Part shown: one piece after another, positions 8,001 to 13,043 of the stretch
How the letters are laid out: every line of letters begins with the position of its first letter
How positions within the stretch are numbered: position 1 is the first letter of the stretch
Assembly: GCA_035290885.1 (NCBI GenBank)
Contig: DATDTL010000048.1
Location: forward strand, 1-15,250
DNA length: 15,250 nucleotides
Reading direction: 5' to 3'
DNA from: JACQID01 sp035290885
GTDB taxonomy: Archaea > Aenigmatarchaeota > Aenigmatarchaeia > GW2011-AR5
The notes under the pieces: model-generated
What the model saw: the letters and a program-made list of their open reading frames with translations, nothing else
What the model was told of the DNA's origin: nothing
Database searches by the model: none
Position numbers and translations under genes: made by a program

Positions 8001-9002
8001 ATCTATCCTGACGCCTTCCGCGCCAAGCTGCACGTGCTGCGGCGCATAACCGGCAGCCCGCACAACGCTCTCAAGCTTGGTGCCATCTTCGTGGTAGCAC
8101 ATCACGACCCCGCCGCCTCCGGCGCCGCAAAGCTTTGCCGCTCCGCCTGCTTTCTTCACGGACTCGCACAGCACGTCTATTTCCGGGGTAGAGACGCCAA
8201 GCTCCCGCAGATTTTTCTGCGCCTCGTTGATTATGCGTTTTATTTCGCCATGGTTTCTCTTTCGCAGCGCGTCAAGCATGCTTCCTGCAAGCGCGCCGAG
8301 CGCGTTCACCCTTTCCGTCCTGAAGGCATCGCCAAGATTCCGCACGCTTTGAACAAGTTCGCCCGTGGTTTTCACCGGCGGCGCGGCATAAACAATCATG
8401 AAATTATCAAGCTTCCCAAGATCAAGACGTTCCATAATTTTCGGCTCCTTCACGTATCGCATGATGCCGCCAAAGCACGACGCGGTGTTGTCGCCGCCGG
8501 AAGGCGTGCCGTGCGCATACTGCTCCAGCTTGTAGGCAACGGCGTTTATCTCTTCCAGCGAAGCTTTCTTTCCGTAAAGCGAAGAGGCGGCCTTGGCCAA
8601 TGAAACAGCTAGAGCTGCAGACGAGCCCATGCCATATCCGATAGGTATCTGCGAAGCTATGCTTATGTCTGCCCCAGCGTCTATCTGGAATTCGCGAAAT
8701 ATTTTGCCGACGCCGGCTTTGAGAGCATTGCCATTCTTCTTTGTTGCGGCAAATAGGGGGCTGAAGTCCTTGGCTTGCGCGCATTCTTTCCACAGCGCAT
8801 CGGCCTTTTCCGACAATTTCTTCGCCTCCGCAACCGTGAAATGCGCGGAATCCTTCATGATCGGGGAACTGATCGTGATGCCCTTGGATTTTTCCATGCT
8901 AACTGTGCAACGCTTGTCCACAGCTGCTATTATCGCCGGCTTGCCGTAGACCACGGCGTGCTCGCCGATTATGATTATCTTGCCGGGGGCAGAAACTTTC
9001 AT
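7992..9002 (-). CDS. mvk: Mevalonate kinase
   Basis: The 336-residue GHMP kinase phosphorylates mevalonate to mevalonate 5-phosphate. Motif 1 is VSAPGKIIIIGEHAVVYGKPAI (3-24) with K8 and the GEHAVV of mevalonate kinases. Motif 2 is PIGYGMGSSAALAVSLAKA (120-138). The catalytic-aspartate motif is GTPSGGDNTASCFGG with D171, and motif 3 is KLCGAGGGGVVM. I choose ATG 9002 over the longer reading (9086) because it begins just before the first motif as in homologues and overlaps the Nudix stop as ATGA (8999-9002). It is the last gene of the mvaD-Nudix-mvk operon and converges on the PEP synthase gene with a 9-bp overlap. Confidence 0.95.
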   Translation of the reverse strand: MKVSAPGKIIIIGEHAVVYGKPAIIAAVDKRCTVSMEKSKGITISSPIMKDSAHFTVAEAKKLSEKADALWKECAQAKDFSPLFAATKKNGNALKAGVGKIFREFQIDAGADISIASQIPIGYGMGSSAALAVSLAKAASSLYGKKASLEEINAVAYKLEQYAHGTPSGGDNTASCFGGIMRYVKEPKIMERLDLGKLDNFMIVYAAPPVKTTGELVQSVRNLGDAFRTERVNALGALAGSMLDALRKRNHGEIKRIINEAQKNLRELGVSTPEIDVLCESVKKAGGAAKLCGAGGGGVVMCYHEDGTKLESVVRAAGYAPQHVQLGAEGVRIDSQ

Positions 9003-9391
9003 GCACTTTCCCCGCAAAGCTTGTTCAGAATTGTTTTTGTATAATGCGTTATGTCCATTTTCTTCATTTGGTTCAAAGAAAACCATTGTGCCTCTGCAGC
9101 GTCGCTTCCGGCAACGACTTTGCCCGTCACCCTTGCACGGAAGACATGCGCCCGGTGCCTGTGGCCTACGTCCGCGTCGTGAACAAACCGCATGATCTCG
9201 CGGCCTTCAATCGTCACTCCGCCCACTTCTTCTATTGATTCCCGCTGCGCGGCTTCTTTGAACGTTTCGCCCTTTTCAACGTGGCCGCCGGGCACTGCCC
9301 AGTATCCTTTTTCCGGGCGGCTTGCGCGCCTGACAAGAAGGATTTTTCCGCGTTGCTCAACGAGTATGCAAGCCGTGTCGTGCAGTATCAT
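8999..9391 (-). CDS. Nudix hydrolase
   Basis: The 130-residue protein has an intact Nudix box, GHVEKGETFKEAAQRESIEEVGG (about 35-57), preceded by LVRRASRPEKGYWAVPG and followed by EAQWFSLNQM, a C-terminal pattern common in ADP-ribose or nucleotide pyrophosphatases. Such enzymes cleave nucleoside diphosphate derivatives or, in some cases, isoprenoid diphosphates; specificity cannot be read here. ATG 9391 follows the mvaD TGA by one base, so I prefer it to the in-frame TTG at 9400. The stop overlaps the mevalonate kinase start as ATGA. Its tight position between two mevalonate pathway genes hints at a role in that pathway or in its control, but a housekeeping nucleotide hydrolase is the simpler reading. 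Confidence 0.9.
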   Translation of the reverse strand: MILHDTACILVEQRGKILLVRRASRPEKGYWAVPGGHVEKGETFKEAAQRESIEEVGGVTIEGREIMRFVHDADVGHRHRAHVFRARVTGKVVAGSDAAEAQWFSLNQMKKMDITHYTKTILNKLCGESA

Positions 9392-9392
9392 G

Positions 9393-10376
9393 TCAATCAA
9401 ACAGGTGCTTTTTACTAATCGACGCCCCGTCTCCGGGCGCGCAGGATATTGTCTTCACCACGCCTTCCAGTCCCGAAAGCCTCTGATGCAGTTCTTTCTC
9501 GTCCTTTCTGAGGCACATCACCTTGACGTTGGGACCGGCATCTATGGTGAAGTAAGACTCCACGTCCTTTCGCCATTCCCTTACGGCATTCATTATCTCC
9601 ACGGTTGGGGGCGTCCAATATATAATCGGCGGCCTAGACGTCATCATGGTGCAATGCATTTTCAGCGCATTGTATTCCGCGAGCGCGCCAACGGCAGTGA
9701 AATCCTTGCAGAGTATGCCTTCCCTCATGCCTTTCAAATCCTCTTCAATCGAGGAAAGCCAGCCGCTGTAATAAGGCGACGTCCTGACTGTCAACGACAT
9801 GCCGGAGCGCGAGGAAACGGCTTTCCTTGCTTCCTTCACGATGGTTGCTATCATCCTAAAATCCTTCCAGTGATCTTTGCCGGCTATTTGCTCGGCGTAT
9901 GAGTCGGAAGATTTCGTGCCTTTCTTCCACTCCACGAAGCCCCCGAATATGGAGCGGCACGCAGAACCTGAACCCTGACGGGCAATGATAGATAGTTCTC
10001 TTTCTGAAAGTTTCAGACCCGCGGCCGCGCCGGCCGCGACAGTAAGAGCTGCAAACCCGGATGCGGAAGAAGCCAACCCCGCAGCGACAGGAAAGTTGCT
10101 TTTGGAAACTATTTTCGCTTTTTCCTTTATTCCTGCCATCTTTCTGATCATGCCTATGTGCGCGTAGACGCGTTTCTGGTCGGAAGAAAGCTCCTCGCCA
10201 TTTATGACCGCCGTGTCCTTGTCATAATTTTCTGAGAATTCCACTGTTGTGACGGTCTCCATCCCGTCGCAGGTCATTGACATTGACGAATTATAAGGCA
10301 GTATCAGCGCCTCGTCGCGCTTGCCCCAGTATTTCACCAACGCTATGTTCGCGTTGGCCTTTGCGGTAGCTTTCAT
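9393..10376 (-). CDS. mvaD: Diphosphomevalonate decarboxylase
   Basis: The 327-residue GHMP-family enzyme turns mevalonate 5-diphosphate into IPP with ATP-driven decarboxylation. Typical motifs are ANANIALVKYWGKRD (7-21), the glycine-rich loop FPVAAGLASSASGFAAL (95-111), RQGSGSACRSIFGGFVEW (133-150) with Arg141, MTSRPPIIYWTP (245-256) and FTIDAGPNVKV with Asp279, the position of the catalytic aspartate. These residues fit the diphosphate enzyme rather than the haloarchaeal monophosphate decarboxylase or the Thermoplasma 3-kinase, and a phosphomevalonate kinase gene is present nearby. The start at 10376 is supported by homologue length, by AGGTG at 10382-10386 and by a TATA box at 10408-10415. 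It heads the operon with the Nudix and mevalonate kinase genes. Confidence 0.95.
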   Translation of the reverse strand: MKATAKANANIALVKYWGKRDEALILPYNSSMSMTCDGMETVTTVEFSENYDKDTAVINGEELSSDQKRVYAHIGMIRKMAGIKEKAKIVSKSNFPVAAGLASSASGFAALTVAAGAAAGLKLSERELSIIARQGSGSACRSIFGGFVEWKKGTKSSDSYAEQIAGKDHWKDFRMIATIVKEARKAVSSRSGMSLTVRTSPYYSGWLSSIEEDLKGMREGILCKDFTAVGALAEYNALKMHCTMMTSRPPIIYWTPPTVEIMNAVREWRKDVESYFTIDAGPNVKVMCLRKDEKELHQRLSGLEGVVKTISCAPGDGASISKKHLFD

Positions 10377-10407
10377 CCAAACACCTGCATTATTATTACG
10401 GTCCCTG

Positions 10408-10415
10408 TATAAATA
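10408..10415 (-). promoter_or_regulatory. TATA box for the mvaD-Nudix-mvk operon
   Basis: Minus-strand TATTTATA lies about 35 bases from the mvaD ATG. It predicts a leader of roughly 10 bases that includes the AGGTG Shine-Dalgarno-like site. Confidence 0.55.
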
Positions 10416-10423
10416 TCGGGAAG

Positions 10424-10443
10424 CCGAATGCGCAACGGAGCGC
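10424..10443. repeat. Small inverted repeat
   Basis: AATGCGC and GCGCATT form a 7-bp stem with a 6-base loop. A T-rich stretch follows on the plus strand. It lies between the mvaD promoter and tRNA-Val; a second short hairpin, GCAGG-CTCT-CCTGC, is at 10470-10483. Function is unknown. Confidence 0.4.
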
Positions 10444-10497
10444 ATTTCTTTGTTCGTTTCAGCGCTTTTGCAGGCTCTCCTGCGGCCGAAGGCGCGA

Positions 10498-10587
10498 TGG
10501 GCCCGGGCGGATTTGAACCGCCGGCCTCAACCATGTGAAGGTTGCGTCATTTGCGTGCGCTATGGCAAGCCGCTAGACCACGAGCCC
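10498..10587 (-). tRNA. tRNA-Val(CAC) with a 17-nt D-loop intron
   Basis: Acceptor strands GGGCTCG and CGGGCCC pair fully (one G-U), with discriminator A and no encoded CCA. The anticodon arm is CAACC-TTCACAT-GGTTG with anticodon CAC at 10535-10537. The variable loop has 5 bases, and the T arm is GGCGG-TTCAAAT-CCGCC. The D stem GTC/GAC encloses 27 bases instead of about 10. Removing 17 bases (10551-10567) leaves a perfect 73-nt tRNA. Around the junction GCG pairs with CGC, with CTT and AAA as opposite 3-nt bulges, a relaxed bulge-helix-bulge. A TATA-like box at 10608-10616 is 25 bases upstream. Confidence 0.92.
10551..10567 (-). other. Putative noncanonical intron in the tRNA-Val D loop
   Basis: This 17-base insertion lies between U20a and A21 of tRNA-Val. 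Exact ends could shift by a base or so. ACGCAA occurs both inside the insertion and 3 bases downstream in the tRNA body, a short direct repeat. Confidence 0.7.
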
Positions 10588-10607
10588 TTGGGTTTCAAAT
10601 GACATGA

Positions 10608-10616
10608 TATTTTACG
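10608..10616 (-). promoter_or_regulatory. TATA-like box for tRNA-Val
   Basis: Minus-strand TAAAATATC is centred 25 bases upstream of the mature 5' end at 10587. Confidence 0.4.
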
Positions 10617-10654
10617 CAAACTGATGTCATCCACTATAATTATGATTCAGAAAG

Positions 10655-10663
10655 TTTTATAAA
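10655..10663 (+). promoter_or_regulatory. TATA box for the 26-residue ORF
   Basis: TTTTATAAA is centred about 26 bases before ATG 10686, the spacing of a leaderless archaeal gene. The only other feature it could serve on the plus strand is antisense transcription into the UMP kinase gene. Confidence 0.5.
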
Positions 10664-10685
10664 CTGGCCAAGCCATAGTTACGGT

Positions 10686-10766
10686 ATGAAGCTTACCGCG
10701 GAAGACGCAATCGGGACCGTGATTGTTTTGTCCCTTTACCTCACGTTCCTTCTGATGTTCCTCTGA
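10686..10766 (+). CDS. Candidate 26-residue single-span membrane peptide
   Basis: A short ORF starts MKLTAED and continues with a hydrophobic stretch, AIGTVIVLSLYLTFLLMFL, to a TGA. It would form one transmembrane helix with an acidic/basic N-terminal end and no C-terminal tail. It has no Shine-Dalgarno sequence, but a TATA box at 10655-10663 has leaderless spacing. Its last 26 bases overlap the 3' end of the UMP kinase gene on the other strand, so part of its sequence is constrained by that gene. I recognise no family. It could also be a chance ORF in the promoter region of an antisense transcript. Confidence 0.45.
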   Translation: MKLTAEDAIGTVIVLSLYLTFLLMFL

Positions 10767-11400
10767 TAACGGTGCCGGTTTCCATAGCCAGCGCCTTGCC
10801 GAGATCCTCGGGCTTTCTGCCGTCCATTATGACCGTGGTTATCCTGTCCCTTGCTATTATTTCTATGGCCGAGGCATCCAAGATGCCGTAATTTCCCGGG
10901 GTGCCCTGCGTTGCATAGCTCTTGAGCTGGGCGAACGACATGGATTTTATCAGCTTCGCGCCCTTGTGCTTCGCAGGGTCCCTGTCGCATATTCCTGCAA
11001 CGTTCGTCATCTTCACAAGAACGTCGGCTTTTATCGCCGAGGCAAGTAGTGCAGCGCTGTGGTCCGTGCTTTTGCCGGGCTCCAGCCCGCCTATGACCAT
11101 GTTGCCGCCTTTTATTTCTTCGCGGGAGAAAATCGGCTTCTTCCCTGTAAGAAACGCAACGAACCTCACGTGCGCCTTTATCATGTCTATGCCCACAAGC
11201 TCCATGTCGCGCTCGGACATGCCAAGTGCGCGCGCAGACTCGAAGTAATTCCTAACTATGCGGCCTCCGCCTATGCACAAGGAGACGTCGTTGCCCTTCT
11301 CAATGCCCTTCAGAACCGGAATCAGCCGCGAAAAGTAGTGGGAATCTATTCCCATTGCGCTTATTGCGACCGAGCCCCCTATCTTTATGACCGCTTTCAT
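10741..11400 (-). CDS. pyrH: Uridylate kinase (archaeal UMP kinase)
   Basis: The 219-residue amino-acid-kinase-fold protein phosphorylates UMP to UDP. It starts with the phosphate-binding VIKIGGS (4-10), then CIGGGRIVRNY (42-52), ELVGIDMIKAHVRF, the nucleotide/UMP site VIGGLEPGKSTDHSAALLA (102-120), and VKMTNVAGICDRDPAKHKGAKLI. GGGR-R and the G..PG.STD motif match archaeal UMP kinases; isopentenyl phosphate kinase, which shares the fold, has a different histidine-containing loop that is absent here. A TATA-like AATATAA at 11418-11424 (plus-strand letters) is about 21-25 bases from the ATG, suggesting a leaderless mRNA. The gene appears monocistronic. Confidence 0.93.
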   Translation of the reverse strand: MKAVIKIGGSVAISAMGIDSHYFSRLIPVLKGIEKGNDVSLCIGGGRIVRNYFESARALGMSERDMELVGIDMIKAHVRFVAFLTGKKPIFSREEIKGGNMVIGGLEPGKSTDHSAALLASAIKADVLVKMTNVAGICDRDPAKHKGAKLIKSMSFAQLKSYATQGTPGNYGILDASAIEIIARDRITTVIMDGRKPEDLGKALAMETGTVIRGTSEGT

Positions 11401-11417
11401 GCATTTCGCGCCCGCAG

Positions 11418-11424
11418 AATATAA
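11418..11424 (-). promoter_or_regulatory. TATA box for the UMP kinase gene
   Basis: Minus-strand TTATATT lies about 21 bases from ATG 11400, within the range for a leaderless or nearly leaderless start. Confidence 0.45.
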
Positions 11425-11506
11425 CTTACCGATTCTTAATCGCCGCTATTGCAAAATTTGGCCGCATATGGCCACCAAACTCCAACATCCTCTCTCTATT
11501 TTGGTT

Positions 11507-11525
11507 AACTATAATTTATATAGTT
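11507..11525. promoter_or_regulatory. AACTATA/TATAGTT palindrome overlapping the promoter of the 11544 gene
   Basis: AACTATA-ATTTA-TATAGTT is a perfect 7-bp inverted repeat. It contains the TATA box TTTATATA (11515-11522), which is centred 25 bases before ATG 11544. Bound protein at the palindrome would occlude TBP, so it could be an operator. The same half-site ends the repeat elements around the thermosome gene. Confidence 0.5.
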
Positions 11526-11543
11526 TGCCGGATTTATTATAGG

Positions 11544-12011
11544 ATGCAATCCGACGTTCTAGAGAGGTATAAGAAATTCCAGACGAAGTTCAGCCTTCCG
11601 CATCTTACGGAATTGAAAGAAACTTTTAACTTTGAACTTGAGGAAGAGGGGGAACTCTTTGAGCAGATAAGGACGGAGATCTCCAACCGCGTGTTCTCCT
11701 TCACGGAAAGAATAATAGAGCCAATAATCGGCGACGCCGATTCCCTCTCCGGCTTCTACGAGCAGGGCATGATAACCAAGGAGGACAAGAACCGGCTGTT
11801 TGACCTGTACAAGAAGCTACAGGTCCTGAAATGGAAGAACAACATGCTTCTCATGGATCCCGACGAGGAGGACGTTGCGGAATGGATACGCGAGACATGG
11901 CAGTTCTGGAATGACGACATGAAGAAGGAACTCAGAAGCGTGTGCAAGAAGCTGTCCGCAGGATGGAAGGACCTCAAGTTCAAGAGCGAAGCGACGAATT
12001 ATCACGGGTAG
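11544..12011 (+). CDS. Conserved-looking archaeal protein of unknown function
   Basis: The 155-residue protein is rich in charged and aromatic residues, with no signal peptide or membrane segment. It appears all-helical: an N-terminal part LPHLTELKETFNFELEEEGELFEQIRTEI, a central EPIIG...FYEQGMITKEDKNRLFDLYKKLQVLKWKNN, and a C-terminal WIRETWQFWNDDMKKELRSVCKKLSAGW. I have a vague impression of similar uncharacterised proteins in DPANN archaea, but I assign no family. The paired W/F/Y residues and acidic patches suggest a small protein-protein interaction module. A TATA box at 11515-11522 gives exact leaderless spacing to the ATG. It stands alone between divergent UMP kinase and the convergent lysine-rich peptide gene. 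Confidence 0.85.
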   Translation: MQSDVLERYKKFQTKFSLPHLTELKETFNFELEEEGELFEQIRTEISNRVFSFTERIIEPIIGDADSLSGFYEQGMITKEDKNRLFDLYKKLQVLKWKNNMLLMDPDEEDVAEWIRETWQFWNDDMKKELRSVCKKLSAGWKDLKFKSEATNYHG

Positions 12012-12026
12012 AAATCATCGCATGAT

Positions 12027-12049
12027 CAAAAAAACAAAAAGAAAAAATT
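12027..12049 (-). terminator. Oligo-T terminator after the lysine-rich peptide gene
   Basis: On the minus strand, runs of six, five and seven T residues directly follow the TAA stop at 12053. This is the usual archaeal oligo-T termination signal. Confidence 0.6.
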
Positions 12050-12052
12050 CGT

Positions 12053-12121
12053 TTATCTTTTTTTCTTTTTCGACGTTTTCTTCGCGGTCTTCTTTACCGC
12101 TTTCTTCTTTTTGGCTGCCAT
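12053..12121 (-). CDS. Very short lysine-rich basic peptide (22 residues)
   Basis: The ORF encodes MAAKKKKAVKKT followed by AKKTSKKKKR; 12 of 22 residues are lysine and one is arginine. It has no hydrophobic core. The composition resembles the tails of histone H1-like or ribosomal proteins, so nucleic-acid binding is a reasonable inference; I know no exact family. Expression signals are unusually good: a near-consensus box A (minus strand CTTATATATAT, 12171-12181), a predicted leader of about 30 bases, a Shine-Dalgarno GGAAGGTGAG (12126-12135) 4 bases before the ATG, and an oligo-T terminator right after the stop. It converges on the 11544 gene. AAG and AAA codons are mixed, which argues against simple poly-A slippage. 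Confidence 0.7.
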   Translation of the reverse strand: MAAKKKKAVKKTAKKTSKKKKR

Positions 12122-12125
12122 GATT

Positions 12126-12135
12126 CTCACCTTCC
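12126..12135 (-). promoter_or_regulatory. Shine-Dalgarno site of the lysine-rich peptide gene
   Basis: Minus-strand GGAAGGTGAG contains GGTGA, complementary to the archaeal 16S rRNA tail, 4 bases before ATG 12121. Confidence 0.65.
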
Positions 12136-12170
12136 GCATTTATTTTCTGATAATATTATGGCGGAATTTC

Positions 12171-12181
12171 ATATATATAAG
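12171..12181 (-). promoter_or_regulatory. Strong TATA box for the lysine-rich peptide gene
   Basis: Minus-strand CTTATATATAT matches the archaeal box A consensus and predicts transcription from about 12151. Confidence 0.65.
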
Positions 12182-12219
12182 TTGCGGTTGCTAAAGGAAA
12201 AATAATGCCCAAATTCAAA

Positions 12220-12230
12220 CTATAAAAATA
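12220..12230 (+). promoter_or_regulatory. TATA box for the 12248 ORF
   Basis: CTATAAAAATA is centred about 24 bases before ATG 12248, consistent with a leaderless gene. Confidence 0.5.
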
Positions 12231-12247
12231 AATCTGATGGTAAAGAT

Positions 12248-12769
12248 ATGTCCAGAATAACGTGGTATAATTTTGAAAAATACTCTATTATTGACGTCAA
12301 GAATTATTTGGAATTGTCGGGCTATGAAACGGAGATAATTCCAGAATCCGGATCGTGCGCTGCTAAACTGCACGTAAAGGGAACAGATATACATGTGGAT
12401 TTCCCCGTCATAGATATCAACGCAACAATTCTTGCCGATATCAGGTTCGAGAGTTATCCTAAAATGGAGAATTATGAAAAAAGCAGAAAACTCTATACAC
12501 TTCTGAAGCGCAAATTTGCGCGCCAAAACGGGGATAATCCGGAAACTATCAAGGATGCCGGCAGGCTGCACATCGCGGATTACTCAAAAGGCATTATCCG
12601 GCACCTGCCGAGAGCGATCAGGGATGCGCATGAAAAATGGGCCGGGGGAGAATCGAACTCCCGACCTTCAGTTTGCCTAGATGGCATAATACTCAGCCGT
12701 CATATAAGACGTACACATCACTTTGATGCTCTACCGACTGAGCTACCGGCCCTTGTCTGGTACTTATAG
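12248..12769 (+). CDS. Hypothetical protein whose 3' end runs antisense through tRNA-Ile
   Basis: The frame encodes 173 residues, but only the first 130 or so (12248 to 12637) look like independent coding sequence: MSRITWYNFEKYSIIDVKNY, GYETEIIPESGSCAAKLHVKG, IHVDFPVIDINATILADIRF and a basic helical end with TLLKRKFAR. From residue 131 the frame is antisense to tRNA-Ile (WAGGESNSRP is a typical tRNA-antisense translation), and the TAG stop lies in the terminal repeat of the adjacent hairpin element. The gene may have lost its original 3' end in a rearrangement. I recognise no family. It is more AT-rich than the surrounding housekeeping genes. A TATA box with leaderless spacing supports the start. 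Confidence 0.55.
   Translation: MSRITWYNFEKYSIIDVKNYLELSGYETEIIPESGSCAAKLHVKGTDIHVDFPVIDINATILADIRFESYPKMENYEKSRKLYTLLKRKFARQNGDNPETIKDAGRLHIADYSKGIIRHLPRAIRDAHEKWAGGESNSRPSVCLDGIILSRHIRRTHHFDALPTELPALVWYL
12674..12702 (-). other. Canonical 29-nt intron of tRNA-Ile (37/38)
   Basis: The 4-bp helix CUUA/UAGG, two 3-nt bulges cut after the second base, and an internal stem define the splice sites. Confidence 0.75.
12711..12723 (-). other. Putative 13-nt intron in the tRNA-Ile anticodon stem (29/30)
   Basis: It is needed to restore the 5-bp anticodon stem TCAGT/ACTGA. Flanking GCAU can pair with GUGU (with wobbles), leaving bulges CAA and ACG, so the motif is relaxed. Confidence 0.6.
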
Positions 12770-12861
12770 TTAACCCAGTAAAGATTCCGGATATGATTTA
12801 CTGGGTTCACATATAGTTCCCAAGGAAGTAATACCTTGCTTGTTTCCTTGGAGAACTATAA
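12764..12861. repeat. Double-hairpin repeat element, copy 1
   Basis: The 98-bp element has 8-bp termini TTATAGTT and AACTATAA. Hairpin 1 is AACCCAGTAAA (12772-12782) with TTTACTGGGTT (12797-12807), 11 bp perfect. Hairpin 2 is TATAGTTCCCAAGGAA (12812-12827) with TTCCTTGG-A-GAACTATA (12844-12860), 16 bp with one bulged A. It lies 11 bases upstream of tRNA-Ile. A second, longer copy is at 14877-15021. Confidence 0.85.
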
Positions 12862-12900
12862 TTAGCAAAACTTAAATCCGTAAAAGGAAGGAAAATCACG

Positions 12901-12942
12901 GGATAAATCATATAGTCTGGCGGGTAATTATACTGTTTATCC
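12901..12942. repeat. Inverted repeat upstream of the thermosome gene
   Basis: GGATAAA (12901-12907) and TTTATCC (12936-12942) form 7-bp arms 28 bases apart, upstream of the thermosome promoter. It could be an operator or a weak hairpin; no known heat-shock site is recognised. Confidence 0.35.
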
Positions 12943-12973
12943 ATTCCGGCGGTTTATTTAAGCCCTGTGAATG

Positions 12974-12984
12974 GTTTTTAAAAT
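12974..12984 (+). promoter_or_regulatory. Likely TATA box for the thermosome gene
   Basis: GTTTTTAAAAT would start transcription near 13006, giving a leader of about 40 bases. An alternative box, GTTTATTTAAG, lies at 12952-12961. Confidence 0.45.
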
Positions 12985-13027
12985 CTTTGCTGGATTATAT
13001 GCAACTGGGGCAACTGCCCTATTATAC

Positions 13028-13035
13028 AGGAGGTG
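13028..13035 (+). promoter_or_regulatory. Perfect Shine-Dalgarno site for the thermosome gene
   Basis: AGGAGGTG is fully complementary to the archaeal 16S rRNA tail, 8 bases before ATG 13044, and fixes the start. Confidence 0.85.
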
Positions 13036-13043
13036 CGTGATTC

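Larger units (their letters stand above)
12638..12752 (-). tRNA. tRNA-Ile(UAU) with two introns
   Basis: Acceptor GGGCCGG/CCGGCCC pairs perfectly with discriminator A and no encoded CCA. The D arm is GCTC-AGTCGGTA-GAGC, and the T arm GGGAG-TTCGATT-CTCCC. Fifty-nine bases replace the 17-nt anticodon arm. Excising 12711-12723 (13 nt, after position 29) and 12674-12702 (29 nt, canonical 37/38) gives stem TCAGT/ACTGA and loop CTTATAA, with anticodon TAT at 12704-12706. The canonical intron has a textbook bulge-helix-bulge: CUUA pairs UAGG, with bulges UAU and CAA, and an inner stem GACGGC/GCCAUC with one mismatch. No good TATA box is seen at the expected place. Confidence 0.88.

Noticed and set aside
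10321..10602. 93-codon plus-strand ORF
   Set aside because: Its first part is antisense to mvaD and its last part is antisense to tRNA-Val (the DLNRRPQPCEG-type reading is typical of tRNA antisense).
10741..11400. Isopentenyl phosphate kinase as the identity of this kinase, given the mevalonate neighbours
   Set aside because: The GGGR and GGLEPGKSTDHSA motifs fit archaeal UMP kinase; the histidine loop of isopentenyl phosphate kinase is absent.
12674..12752. tRNA-Ile(GAU) reading with a single intron after GTGATG
   Set aside because: It would leave stem TCAAA against ACTGA with two mismatches and a G at position 32; the two-intron model gives a perfect stem and a full splice motif.
12762..12771. 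AACTATAAG on the minus strand as the tRNA-Ile TATA box
   Set aside because: It is only about 10-18 bases from the mature 5' end, too close for an archaeal promoter.
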